Source: Chlamydomonas sphaeroides
Taxonomy: Eukaryota; Chlorophyta; Chlorophyceae; Chlamydomonadales; Chlamydomonadaceae
NCBI GenBank assembly: GCA_001662425.1
Contig: BDDC01000009.1
Coordinates: 173,824-237,823 of the forward strand
DNA: 64,000 nucleotides
Reading direction: 5' to 3'
Below the pieces are notes generated by a model. The model saw only the letters and a program-made list of their open reading frames with translations. It ran no database searches and was not told the origin of the DNA. Numbering within the stretch: position 1 is the stretch's first letter; each line of letters begins with the position of its first letter. The position numbers and the translations under genes were made by a program. Positions 1-11,475 of the stretch are shown one piece after another.

Positions 1-1963
1 GCCGTTGTGAGGCGGTCTGGGCTGCCAACTGAACAGCCTGCGCCCGGCTGCCGCCCGGACCCGCGACAGGTTCACATGCCCGCTGAACTACACTCGGTAC
101 TTCAGGGGCCACGGCCCGGCCGAGGGTGCGGCCCCAAGCCCAGGCGCTAGTCCCGATAACCCGCCTAGCGGTGAGCAGGACGCTCTTGGTAAGGAGAGCC
201 GCGCGGTCCACTGAGGCTCGCGGAAGGTTCCCGTGTCGCATGGTCAACGGGCAGCTAGTTTGGCCTAGGGCCCATCTCTCGGACGGACGTTTTGGTTGTT
301 GATACAAGGGCCCACCTTTTGGAAGCCAATGTTTGTAATCTCTCTCTCTCAATGTCGGTTGCTGGTTGGCTAGGTGCCGATAGCGCAGCAGGTTGGCGTG
401 GCGTGAGTTACCATGCCGCAGGGTAGTGGAAACAAGCAGGACAGGTCCGCAGGATGCTGTGATGTGGCAGGCAGGAGGGCAGGACTGCGGCGTGTGGGTG
501 GTGAGGCTGCTGCTGCTGTATTATGCAGCGCTGGCGAGGTCGGCAGGGTCGCGCTGAGACCCTCTGAGACTTACCAAGGAACGCCGCTGCATAGCAGCCT
601 AAAGGACACGCGGTACGCAGCGCACCGCGCCGGCCTTACGCTGTGCCGGATCGGCCTGGGCGCGCCATGCTTAGCCAGCGACACCAGAGCCCGACACGCT
701 GTCCGTCTCCATGGCGCACATCCCGACCATCTCGCCGTAGGGGCACCCGGTGGCGCGCAGCCGCGCGAGAGCCTCCGTACACGCCACCCGCGCCGCGTCC
801 GGGAACGGCCCTGCCGTCAGCTGGTCCTGGCCCTGACCCTGCAGTGCGCGAGCGACAGCAACATCCAAGCGCAGGTCTTGGGGCCACAACACGGCCTCGG
901 CGCGGCCGCAGCGTGACACTGTTAACAGCGCGCACTCGCGCAGCAGCAGGCTGGGATGGCAGCCGCGGCCACCAGCAGCTGCAGTAACGGCAGGGCGCCG
1001 ACGGCGGCGGCACGGGTATGAACGCGCGGTTCATGCAGGCGTGACGTGCCCGCTCGTGCGACAGGAGGTCCGAGGAGGTAGCGAAGGGCTGTTACGTTGC
1101 CTGCAAGGCGGTCAACGCGTTGCCGCGGCGGGCCAGCCACTCGACCTTGGCACGCCAGTCGGGCGTGGCCTCCAGCAGTGCCCTTATACTGTAGAACCAG
1201 CGTGGAAGTCAGTGAAAGGTACCTCCAGCAGTGCCCCGCCTAGCTCCTTGCCGCCGCCCCCCTGCCATTGCCATTTTGGCAGATCCACGTAATCGACCGC
1301 AGCCGCCTCGCGCAGGGCCCGTTCCTGCGTCTCCGTTGGTTGCGCCGCCGCCCGGCTGCAGCCCCACCGGTGACCTTGGTTGTCTGACAGTCACTGCAGC
1401 ACTGCTGCACCCGTGTCATACACGGCCTCCCGCTATCAGCGAAGTGGACCCGTTCCATCAACGGTACCTGTTGCCGACCACTGAAGGAGATGGTCTCCCT
1501 GGGGGCAGGAGCGCTCCTGCCTGAGCAAGCTTCGCAGGGGAGACATGCTGGGGAGCAGGGTCTCCCCTGCTGGGGAGCAGGGTCTCCCCTGCTGGGGAGC
1601 AGGGTCTCCCCAGGTTTGCTTATAATAAATGCAGCCGTGCTGGGCGGCTCTAGGCCGCTGCAGGGGACTGAGGCCCTTGTGAGTGGCTCCAGACCGCTGT
1701 GCATGGGAGGTAAGGGCCGACCTCACCGTGTCAGCTTCACAACTGTACTGCAGATTTGTGCCCCAACCTTGTGACTTCACTGATGGCCAATGTCAGCAGC
1801 TCGTTGGACCTAGACATAGAAGGAGCTACGTAATACTAATCAATTTGTGAAACCCGGCCGTTCCGGCGCATAGGCGCTGGCCGCTGGAGTTCTCCAAGTC
1901 GCCCCTACACCCTAGCTTCCTCATTTCTACACTTCTGACACATGAGGTGCTAAACGGCCTTGT
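1..1963. other. Intergenic stretch, no gene recognised
   Basis: I can support no gene here. Both strands have open frames of 60-170 codons, but they overlap, are Arg/Ala/Gly-rich as expected of random GC-rich DNA, and show no family motif or chain of phase-compatible exons. The only structure I see is a 22-bp tandem repeat near 1546-1611 and a 16-bp perfect palindrome just before it at about 1505-1520. The right end (about 1860-1996) should hold the promoter and 5' leader of the PP2C gene. Confidence 0.5.
1546..1611. repeat. 22-bp palindromic tandem repeat, 3 copies
   Basis: Three perfect head-to-tail copies of a 22-bp unit begin at 1546, 1568 and 1590. Each unit contains the inverted arms GGGGAG and CTCCCC around a short centre, so each copy can form a small hairpin. 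No coding role is evident. Confidence 0.85.
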
Positions 1964-1996
1964 ATGCCTCCTCTAGAAAGGGTCGCGGCGGTATCC

Positions 1997-4900
1997 ATGG
2001 ACTTCGTCGCTGCTGTCCTCCAGCCCCCCGGTGGCGACGAGATCATGGCTCCATTTGGACTGGCCAATGGGCTGGGAGCCGTATCGGGTGGCGAGACGCG
2101 TGAGGATTCGCGCAGCTATGGCTTCTCCCTGCTCCGCGGCCGACGAGGGTCGATGGAGGATTTTGCTTGCGCTCAGGTAAGACAGAGGGCAAGGTCTAAG
2201 GCTGACAATATAAGCGGAGCAAAAGTGCCATCGCATGTGCCTGTGCCATCTTTTCTTGCCTCCGCAGTTTAAGAAGGATCCCCGGACTGGGCAAATCGTG
2301 GGCCTTTTCGGCGTGTTCGACGGTAGGCCTGTGTGCGTGCGCGCACCTCCCGCGGAACCCCTGCTGGCGCCTGCGAGACGGGTGACTGCCGCACCCCAGA
2401 ACCCACCGTCCGGGACACGGGCATCTCCCTCCGCTCGGCGCCTCCTCATAATGCTGCCCCCGCGTGGCTTCTATTCGTGTACAGGGCATGGTGGGCCAAA
2501 CGCAGCTGACTACGTCCGTTGCAACCTGTTTACCAACATGCTATCAAAGTACGCACACGCCGCTGCAGCCTCCATCGCTTGCACCAATGCTGCACCACTG
2601 AGGCAGGGACGTCACCAGCAGTTGCCATCATGATCTCTTGTACATGTTGTTGCTCCTCCCATCTCGGTCAACCCTGCAGCCAAAAATTCCTCAGCGACCT
2701 GCCCTCATGTGTGGGTGAGTGAGCGGCAGACGTACAGCCGCCACGCGTGGCTGCGCTCCGCCGGATCATCACCCCATTCCGCTGGGGCTGTCAGTGTGCT
2801 TCTGTTTCCTCCTTGCGGCGCCATAGTGCTTTCCATGTGCCCCATTCCACGGCCACCTACCTGCCCGCCAACCTACCCCTGCAGCTGAGGCCTACGAGTG
2901 CACGGACACGCAATACTTGAAGCATGTAAGGACAAGCGGGCCGTTCAATTCTTGGGGGAACAAGCTCTGTAGCGCAACGGTTGATCCCTTTTGGGCTTGA
3001 ACCACATCATGGGACCACCCTGTACTCTGCCGTAGCAGCCACAGCCGCACTGCAGTGACACTCCCAACGACCTCCACCAAGACGCCGCCGTGCAGCCGCC
3101 AGTCATCAGAGACCCTAGCCCTGCCCTTGAATTTTTCGCCAAGCCCCGCTTGTCCGCTCTGCACACTAATCCGCCGTCGCCCACTCTGACCCTGCTCCCT
3201 GACGTCGCCGCCACGGCCTATGGTTTCAGGACGCCGCCAACGGCCGCGACGACGGCTGCACCGCCGTGACGGCGGTGCTGGTGGGGCAGCGGCTGCTGGT
3301 AGCCAACGTGGGGGACAGCAGGGCGGTGCTGTGCCGCGGGGGGAGAGGTGAGCGGCCACAGTGCGAGGGAGGGAAGCATGGGGCTGCGAAGGTGGTGGGA
3401 CCAGCTCCAGAGGCGGCCGGCGGCGCGAACTGTTATGCCATCGTTGGGCAAACAACCGGGGTCAAGCGGAGTAGACGGGAGGGAGCCTGGGCTACCCCAC
3501 GCGGCACTGTCCGGTGCCCATTGTCCTCCGTAGTTACGTAGGGACCTGAGCTGGCGCCGCACCCTCGCGCCCGCAGCGGTGCCGCTGTCCGTGGACCACA
3601 AGCCCAACGTCAAGGAGGAGCGCAACCGCATCGAGGCCGCGGGCGGCGTGGTGGTGTGGGCCGGCACTTGGCGCGTGGGCGGCGTGCTGGCGGTGTCGCG
3701 GGCCTTTGGCGACCGCCCGCTCAAGCGCTACGTCATCCCGACGCCCGCGGTGGCGGAGGAGGTGCGCGGCGTGCTGGGGGCTTTGGGCGGGCGGCTTGGG
3801 GTGGTGCTCACAGCACCTGCACCAGCGGAAGCCCTGGCCGTGCCTGCATGCAGTGGCGCGTGGGTCTGGGGCTTGCGGTGCGGCGTGCACCACAAGGCCC
3901 GGCGCAGCCGGCTGTCCTGTTGTGCAGCGGGGTGTCGGGTGTGGCAGCTAGAGGAGCATTGCTGCCGGCGGTGCGGTCCTGGTGTGATGTGCCATGCGCG
4001 GTGCCGGCAACCCCGGCCGCTGGCATCCCGGCACCGCATGGGGCTTCAAGGCCAAGGCGGCTTTGCGGCCCACACATCTACTGCCGGCAGGGCAAGAGCG
4101 GCGTGAGTTTGTGGGTATCATGCTCTGTAGCCTGTTGTGGTCGATCGCACACGTTAAGCATATCGCGCCAAAGCGCAACGACGCCTGCGCTCCCCGGCCC
4201 GCGGAAGCCGCATACCACGCACGCGCGAGCACGCGGCCGGTCCAGAGGCACTCGCAAACGCGCTGACGAATGGCCGGTCCGGGCCATTACGGTAGGTCAG
4301 CAAAGTAAAAAGCAGCCTGCCGTTGTCAACGCTACGGCTCTGTGTCAACACGACGATGCGGACCTACACACGGATCGGCGGCTGCGACGACAGGCGGTAA
4401 CGGGTGGGGCTTTTGCAGCGCTGGGCCCAAGCTTCTGGCTCGGTTCGCGATTGACTAGCTTACTACTCCCTCGGCACATCCCTGGCCCCCAGTCGCTGAC
4501 GAGCGAGGACGAGTTTATCATGCTGGCCAGCGACGGGCTGTGGGACGTGATGACCAACCAGGAGGCGGTGGCGCTGGTGCGCGACATCCGCGACGCGGAG
4601 GCCGCCGCCAAGAAGCTCACGGAGGTGCGGTCGGAGGGGCGTGGTGGAGGCTCGGGGTTGGGGATGGTGTGCTGGGCGCAGGGCGCTAGGTGCTGGGTGC
4701 TGGGCGCTGGGCGCTGGGCGCTGGGCTGGAGCCGGAGCTGGAGTGGAGGGGTCGGGTCGCCGCACGCATGGTCAAGCGTATTCTGATGGATAGCCACCGG
4801 CTTCGCGCGGCTATGTTGCTGAGCTAGGAGAGGGGTGCGCGTGAGGTGCACATGCCTGGCCTGTCTGTGCACATCTGTCGGCCAGGTGGTACTGACGCAG

Positions 4901-5045
4901 CCCGAACCTGCGGCCCTGGGCGTGTGTTCGTAATAATCAACATATGCCCGACACACGACACCCGTGTGTGTTTGGATCGCAGGAGGCGTACCAGCGCGGC
5001 AGCAACGACAACATCTCGTGCATCATCGTGCGCTTCAAGGCGTGA
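1997..5045 (+). CDS. PP2C-family protein phosphatase (PPM type)
   Basis: Mn/Mg-dependent Ser/Thr phosphatase, 290 residues, nine exons: 1997-2176, 2268-2322, 2485-2548, 2680-2714, 2885-2925, 3230-3347, 3577-3761, 4493-4624, 4983-5045. All junctions are GT-AG and phases agree to the TGA. Motifs run in family order: RRGSMEDF; GVFDGHGGPNAA with the metal-binding DG; DDGCTAVTAVLVG; VANVGDSRAVLCRGG; LSVDHKPN; GGVLAVSRAFGD; LASDGLWDV; and SNDNIS near the C-terminus with the last metal Asp. The protein is little more than the catalytic domain, with about 45 residues before it and no visible transit peptide or membrane segment. An in-frame ATG at 1964 would add 11 residues; I chose 1997 because its product MDFVAAVL looks more natural. 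The substrate cannot be told from sequence. Confidence 0.92.
4671..4735. repeat. Short GGGCGCT-type microsatellite in PP2C intron
   Basis: Imperfect tandem copies of a 7-bp unit close to GCTGGGC lie in the last intron of the PP2C gene. They are probably slippage-derived and carry no clear signal. Confidence 0.6.
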
Positions 5046-6339
5046 GGGCTGGGACCGCGACCTGCGCCATGCCCGCGTCATGAGCTTGTCGAATGCGGCA
5101 ATGAACGGTGCGTGCGAGGTCGCAGCTGGCGATGAGCATGAGAGTGCGCTGACAATGAGGACGGTGGGCGCCAGGGCGCGCGAGGCTGTGGCCGTACGGT
5201 GACCGCGGCGGTTGCATAGGTGGTTGGCGAGGTCACGGGGCCTGGATGGTCGGCGGGGTCGCTCCGGCGGGGTAGCTGGGATTCTTCGGGCCTTGCCGTG
5301 CGGCTGAGTTAGCCTTGGCAGTGGGAGGTGGCGTGGAGAATAACGGGGACGGCTGGTTGGTAGACGCCCGCGCAGCCGCATGTGCAAGGCGCGCCGCTCT
5401 GTGTCGACTCGCAATACGTCCTTGCATGCATGTCTAGCAGTCGGCTGGCATAACACTGTTCGAACCTATGCCGGTGGCTGCCTTGCGTGTCTGTGTGGGT
5501 TGATCGTCGCGTGCCGGAGTCGGGCCATTGGCGCGGCGTGTCTTAGGTACCGTGCCGTGCAGATACTCGAAGGTTCCCATTGAAAGGGCAAAGCCTTGAA
5601 GAGTATGACGTGTCCAATGGGCCAAGAGGGCTAAGCGCTAATGCGTACCAAATTGTGTATTTCGGAACCGTCATGCAAGGCTCGCCCCAGGAGGCGCTAG
5701 CGCCCTGACGGCTGCTGCTGGATGCAACGGCGGAACCGAAGGGCGTAAGCGGCCTAGGCAAGACAAACCTGGACCAATCCATGTGGGCAGTAGTTATGCC
5801 ACACACGGCTAATGCCAAGGCTGTTGCTCCTATGCTTACATCGCGCGCACTGGCCTGGCCTCTGACCGACGGATGCGACCGGCCAGCGCAGCCGCACATC
5901 CCTCGCCGCCGCACACAGGCAGGACAACCTGACCACACGCCAGAAGCCCATCGTGGCACCGCGGCCAGTGACCCGCATCGGCGGCGCCTTACCCAGGGGC
6001 CTCATGGGCCCACCGCCCCGTGCCGGTACCGGAACTCACGCAGCCCACTGCGCCGTGGGCCTCTGGGGCCATTGCACAACCCCGCCGCGCCCGCGTCCCT
6101 CTATTACACTTGCGCTCCTTCTATCAGATCTGCCTACGAGCCACGTCATGCGCTTGCACTCCTACCTGCGGCTACCCTCCTAACCCCATGCGTCGAGCCG
6201 CCCGCGGCTTAGACACAGGGCACTAGCGCCCAGCAGCCCCCCTCGCCGTACATGCTCCCAACGTCCGAGGGCAAGCTTGATCGCATGGCCGCCTGCTCGA
6301 ACCTCAACCACATCCCCGCAGCCGCTAGCGCGGCGCGCC
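5046..6339. other. Convergent intergenic region (3' ends of PP2C and NIP7)
   Basis: The PP2C gene (+) and NIP7 (-) end facing each other here. I see no further gene. A TGTAA on the minus strand (6104-6108) suits the NIP7 transcript; I found no equally clear TGTAA for PP2C. Open frames such as 5781-6212 lack any recognisable protein character. Confidence 0.5.
6104..6108 (-). terminator. Putative poly(A) signal of NIP7 (TGTAA)
   Basis: TGTAA on the minus strand about 230 nt after the NIP7 stop. TGTAA is the usual poly(A) signal of Chlamydomonas and its relatives. A single 5-mer is weak evidence; the position is what makes it plausible. Confidence 0.45.
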
Positions 6340-8934
6340 CTAGAGCTCGTCCTCATTCCGCAGGAACTCGCCTACAAGGGGGAGAGCAGAGGCAGGTGGG
6401 GATAGGCAGGCGGCAGCACATCAGAAGGCGGTACCCGACTCGGGCGCCCGCAGCGCTGGGAGCGCGCATGGCACCAAGACCCGCGCACTGATGTACGGGT
6501 ACCCCGCCGTCGCCGGTGCGGTGCATGCTGTACAGTCCCCGCATTGCAGGGGCACGAACCCCCTAAAACCAGGACCAGGATATGGATGCGGCGGTCGCAA
6601 CCCCCGCCCGTCGCCCGCACAGTCGCACGCACCGCAGTCCGCCTGGTGGAAGGCCACGACGGCGTTGGGGTCCAGCGAGCGGCACTCGTCGGTGGACTTG
6701 GCGCTCACCCCGAAGCCCAGCGGGATGTCCGCCATGTTGTACACCACCACACCTGGGGGCGCAGCGGTGGGGATGAGGGGTGAGGGTCGGGCGTCAGGAG
6801 GACTGCCGCAGCGCCCCGCCAGCAGACGGGAAGACGCCAGGCACCGGAAGGGCGGGTGCGGGGCTCGCGCCATAGCAACAGTACACAGCAGCGCTTGCAT
6901 GCAGCGAGCAAGCGGTTTGTCCAAGGGACAGGTTCGAGGCACCGCGACGTGCGATGTGGGCAAGAGGTTCAAAAGGCTGCGGCACGCTGCAGTGGGGACC
7001 TGCAGGACGCGGTGACCGCAACCGGGGCCTTGCAGACCCGCGGCTCCCGGCTTCCGGCGCCCCGTCAGCGGCTTGTGGCACTAACCCCCTGGGCCCCTGC
7101 TGGCCCCACCTGTGTAGGTGGGCGTGTTCTCCGTGATGCGAGCCAGTCCGCTCTTGAGGATATTGTTGCCGTACAGGAACTGCATCTCGGCCGACGGCTT
7201 GACCCAGATCTGCGGCCGAGGCGCGCGGGGCAGGTCCGGGTGGTGGGACGGGCAAGACATGGAAAAGCTTACCACCGCCGGCGGCATGGGCATGAAGCGG
7301 GTAGTGGGAAAGGGCCAAGCATGGAGGGCGCTTCAATCCACTATGCCTTGCATTTGCCGCTTTTGCGTTCCGAACGCCTCCATCTTCGGGTCTCCTGAGA
7401 GCACGGACGCCGCGGCCGGTGCCCTGTTGGGCCGGCGGGCAGCCGGTGCCCTGCTGGGCGGATACTGCCGGCGTCCTGTGAACGAACCCTTTCCCCGCTG
7501 TTTGCTGCTCCCAAATTCCTCCTTGTCGAGCCCCGGTCGCCTGCATCCCTCCACCCCTTCCCCCACTGGCCCCCCGTCTCCTCCTGCCCCGCTGGGCCGC
7601 TGCTGCGTCGCTGTGCCACCTCTGCGCCCTGTTGCGCCTTACAGCCGCACTGTACCCTCCGCGTAGCGCATGCTTGGCTGCCACATGGCCCCGGTATGCC
7701 TCACGTCACCCCCATTCGTCCCTTGCCCTTCCTTTGGGGCGCCCACCTTGTACTTGGCGTATTGGGCAATCGTATCCAGAGCGCCGATGGTGAGCCGGAA
7801 CTTGCCCGTGTGCGTGAGCTTGCCCACACAGGTGCCCAGAGCCACCAGCTTGTCGCGGGCGATCTGGGGGCCGGGCGGGGGTAGGGTTGGGGGCAGGTTT
7901 AGCGGCAGGGTTGACGGTGGGCATGGGACACGACAGGGAGGGCCGCGGCCAGCAGCACGGGCGCAAGGGGGGTAAGGCAAGGCGGCGCGGGCAAAGTGGA
8001 GTTGGCACCGGGTTCATGGGTTTGCCCAGGAGGGCGTCTGGCCGACGGCAGGGCGTGTCTTGCCCTGTTGTCCGCCATGCCAGCCGGCGACTTCCAGCAA
8101 CGAGCAGCAGCGTGCGCCAGCTTGCAGCTGGCAGGCAAATCTGGCATGTTGCTGCAGCTGCCCCAGCTTCTTCGGTTGCCAGATACGCGACAGGCGCCGC
8201 TGGCTCGCCGCACCCCTTGTGCCGTGGCTGCCGCCTAGGCCACAGGCCACCCACGGAGCGGCGGCGACGGGCACCAGCTGGCGTGCCCATGCGAAGGCTG
8301 CAACGCGTGCGCGGAGCACTCTGTGCATGCCATTGCCGCGGCCGTAAGGGTGTACTGCACCTCTCCAGAAGCCAGCAGGCGCCTGCTGCGCCGTCGGGGC
8401 CAGCTGGCAGGGCCACGTAGCAGGTTCTGACTTGCTGCCTGCGAAATGTCCAGGCTGACGTCTGGTGCTGACGTCAACGTGCTGGAACCCAAGGCTCTGG
8501 CTTTCTGCGTGGCCGACGGTTGGCCAGCCCGCCGCTTGACATATCGGCAACCCGCTCGGGCCGTCGTGGGGCGGGTGACCCGGGCGGACAAGAGGGCCCC
8601 AGTGCCCATATCGCGCCCCCCATCCTCGAACACGTGGCTCACGTTTGTCGCCTTCTTCATGATGCGCTCCTTGACATAGAAGACCTTGTTCTTATGCAGG
8701 CGGAAGCAATAGGGCTCATTGGGGCGGTCGATAAGGCTCTTGATGTTCTTGCCTATAAACTTGTAGAGCTTCTCAAACACCGCTTTCGTCTCCTGCGGGT
8801 GCAGGGCGCGCCAGGGTACCGGCCGGAATGAGCGGCCCACGGACCATGTCGGCGGCGCACCGCTGGGTTCCTCATCCCGCAGCGATGCGAGCAGGTTCAG
8901 CAGCTTCACTGACCTCCTCGGTAAGGGGACGCAT
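6340..8934 (-). CDS. NIP7: 60S ribosome subunit biogenesis protein NIP7
   Basis: Nucleolar factor for 27S pre-rRNA processing and 60S assembly. Six exons on the minus strand: 8934-8914, 8792-8643, 7863-7747, 7209-7110, 6752-6633, 6371-6340; 179 residues, one fewer than human NIP7 as I recall it. It starts MRPLTEE, as in the family. Diagnostic stretches follow: KAVFEKLYKFIGKNI, DRPNEPYCFRLHKNKVFYV, LGTCVGKLTHTGKFRL, YGNNILKSGLARITENT, then the PUA-domain core VVVYNMADIPLGFGVSAKST and AFHQADCGEFLRNEDEL at the end. The last exon has only 32 nt, but it completes the conserved HQAD-G-(F/Y)-(L/V)-R ending in phase. It is divergently transcribed from the thioredoxin-like gene, with 288 bp between the start codons. 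Confidence 0.96.
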
Positions 8935-9222
8935 GGCTATGCGCTTGTGTAAGAGCAAAGGAAGGTTCGTAGTCGCAGACTATGCAGAAATTGATCAAGC
9001 TGCGTGTCGCGTATTGTAACACGTGTACGGGGACAAAGGCAGTGCAGCAACTCAGCTCACCACTCGGGCTGTCGTTCATCGGCACCTCCCAAACAAGTCC
9101 ACCTTACCACCCCTGACATTCAACATAACAACGGAGCATATATCTTGATCCTCAACTATCACCTGGACGGGCTCTTGACTTGCAACCTTGCACATTGACC
9201 CACGCGCAAGAGCTGCTGTGCC
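8935..9222. promoter_or_regulatory. Divergent promoter region NIP7 / thioredoxin-like gene
   Basis: 288 bp separate the two start codons, so both promoters and 5' leaders must lie here. It is less GC-rich than its surroundings. An AT-rich CATATAT at about 9137 could be a TATA-like element for the rightward gene. No known binding site is asserted. Confidence 0.5.
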
Positions 9223-10677
9223 ATGGCAACTCTATACCTCCCACCGACGCAGTATAGCATCGAAAGCGACGCGGACCTTGAGACACGGCTAGCGGGCAAG
9301 GGGCTGAAGGGTGAGGACGCGCATGTGCCGCGCCCTCGAAGCCCGCGCAGTGGCCACTGGCGCGACCTGTTTCATGCCCAACGCAGTGGTGGAGATCTAT
9401 TCAGAGTGGTGCGGGCCATGCAAGAGCGCGCTGCCAACTTTCCGGCGAATCCGCTTGGACCGGGACGATGAGAACGCCCTGCTATTTCTGACGGTGCGCG
9501 GGGCCTTACCGGGGGGCCGCTTCAGGCCCGATAAGCGAGGGGAGTGGACCAGGCCGGCAAGGTGCCTGTATGCAGGAGGTGTTTCAGCGGGGCTTCTGCA
9601 GGGTATTGGCCGGGTCCGGCAAGGGTGTGCCGGTGGCGAGTTGGGTTTTCCGCTGGCTCTGCTCCGGGCAGCGGTACGCCGCCGCCCTTCTTATTGCAAC
9701 CCTGGCGAAAGAGTGTGCTGCAGCGCAGCGCCCGCTTGCTGTGCCGTTTGTTGCGCGCATGCCCGACTATTGTCAACCCGTCACTCACAGGTGGCCGCAG
9801 AAAAGTGCAACTTCCTCGAAGCCGCCGTCGCGCACAGGGGGAAATCGGAGCCGCTCTTCATCCTGTACCGGGTGAGCTGCTCGGGCATACCCAACGCGGG
9901 AGCAGCACTGCGATGTTGCCTTCGTGCGAGTGCTGCGTGTGCCTGTGCGGGGGGCGCTGCTGCCACGTTCCCCAGCGGCGGCTCTTGCAGAGCATAAGCT
10001 CGGCACACGGCCTAATTTATTGGCAGGCCATACATGCAGCAGCCACTCGGAGGCCAACACCCTAGAGTTGTTGCTTGTCAAAGCTGCCTGTGCGGTAGAG
10101 ACCAGCGTACACTTGCGTGACGCCAGCGCAGCGCAGCAAGCTAGAATATCTTTCTAGTGAGGCGCCACGCCCTGTGCACACCACGCACGCCATCATGCGT
10201 ATGCCTGTGTATGCCTCATGCCGCGTTCCGCCTGCTGCCCCACACCCCTAGAACGGGCAAGTGAAGGCGCGCATCGAGGGCGCCAACACGCCGGCCCTCA
10301 ACCAGCAAATTCTGTCGCTCACGCCAGCCAACGCGGATGTGGACGACCTGGAGGTGTGTGGGCCGTGGGCTGCCGCTGGGTCCTGCCTCATGCCGCTCTT
10401 GGCGCTGGTCTGAGCCGGTCTAGGCAAGACAGCAACGCGGCGTGCTGCAACGGAGAGGCCTGGAGTCCGACAGGGGGTGCTGAAGAGGTAGCACGTGCAG
10501 CTGTGCTGCCGGCCGGGGACTGCGGTATCACGTTATCGTGGGTGGCCCTCACTGAACTAACTTGCCGCCCTCGACCTGCAGGAGAACCCCATCTATCTGG
10601 CCAAGATGGAGCGGGAACGCATCGCGCGGGGCGAGACGGTGTCCTCGAAGGGCGGCAAGAAGGGCGGCAAGAAGTAG
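9223..10677 (+). CDS. Thioredoxin-like domain protein, possibly axonemal
   Basis: 169-residue single thioredoxin-fold protein, five exons: 9223-9310, 9351-9493, 9791-9871, 10252-10353, 10582-10677. The redox motif is EIYSEWCGPCK with CGPC at residues 50-53, followed by a family-like core (KSEPLFILYR, NGQVKARIEGANTPAL). The spacing and the IEGANTPAL stretch recall the thioredoxin domain of NME8/TXNDC3 and the outer-arm dynein light chains LC3/LC5 more than ordinary thioredoxins. A Lys/Gly-rich tail ends the protein. This assignment to a dynein or ciliary role is inference; a plain cytosolic thioredoxin relative is the alternative. Intron 1 is only 40 nt, so the exon 1/2 junction is the weakest part of the model. 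Confidence 0.75.
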
Positions 10678-11475
10678 CAACTGTTCGATGTAGGTGCCCG
10701 GGATGATTGTCAGGGCAGGGGACGGGCTGGTGACGTGACAAGGGCGGCAGGCAGGCCCGGAAAGGCCCAAGCTTGACCTCCTGGTTGACGTGTGTAGGCC
10801 ATGGGGCCGGAGAGCTTGCCCTTGGAAAGGTGCAGCAGATGCAGATGCTGAGCCGGCAGGGCGTGTCTGCGAGGGGTCTTGCGTGTGATCGTCTCGGCAC
10901 GGGAGAACTGAGGAGCACTAGTGTTAGAGGGGCAGGAGCAGGGGGGACTCCCCTTTGGGCAGGGGGTTTGCGGCGTGTGCCTGGCGAGGGCCACGGTACG
11001 GTGTACCACGAGGCACTTCTGATAATTCGCTGCGTCTTGCTCTGGGTCTCGCGCAGCTGCGGCGAGACGTGCTTGGGTGTCGCATTGTAACCGCAACCGA
11101 ACTAAGGGTCGTCGCCGCACGTCGCCACCGCTTTCTGTTCCTCTGGAACCCTTGCCCAGCGAACCCAACACACAACATAGCTGCTGTGCTGTAAACACGT
11201 ACTGCTGCTGCTGTTCAGCGCGAAGCAAATACGCAATTGCTTGCGACAGCTTCTGACACCAAATTGTTGTTAGTGGGCGGGCCGCCACGTCGTGGACGTT
11301 ATCAACAGTATGCCTGGTCCACCAGGTCAGGGGTACGCTGGCTGCCAGCTGCAACAGATGATCGAGTTGAGCTGCAGGAAGCACCTAGTGTGCTGATGGC
11401 TTGCTGCACGTGCTCGCACACCGGGAAGAGCGGACACGAAGCGGCCGGCGAGTGCTAGCCTCCCTCGGCTGTGCC
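10678..11475. other. Intergenic, thioredoxin-like gene to unknown gene
   Basis: 3' flank of the thioredoxin-like gene and 5' flank of the next gene on the same strand. TGTAA occurs at 11086-11090 and again at 11190-11194; either could end the upstream transcript. No coding segment is convincing. Confidence 0.45.

Noticed and set aside
413..1774. Several overlapping open frames on both strands
   Set aside because: Typical of random GC-rich DNA; no splice-compatible chain or motif.
5440..5475. GTTCGAACC resembling a tRNA T-loop
   Set aside because: No matching acceptor stem, D-arm or anticodon arm can be built around it.
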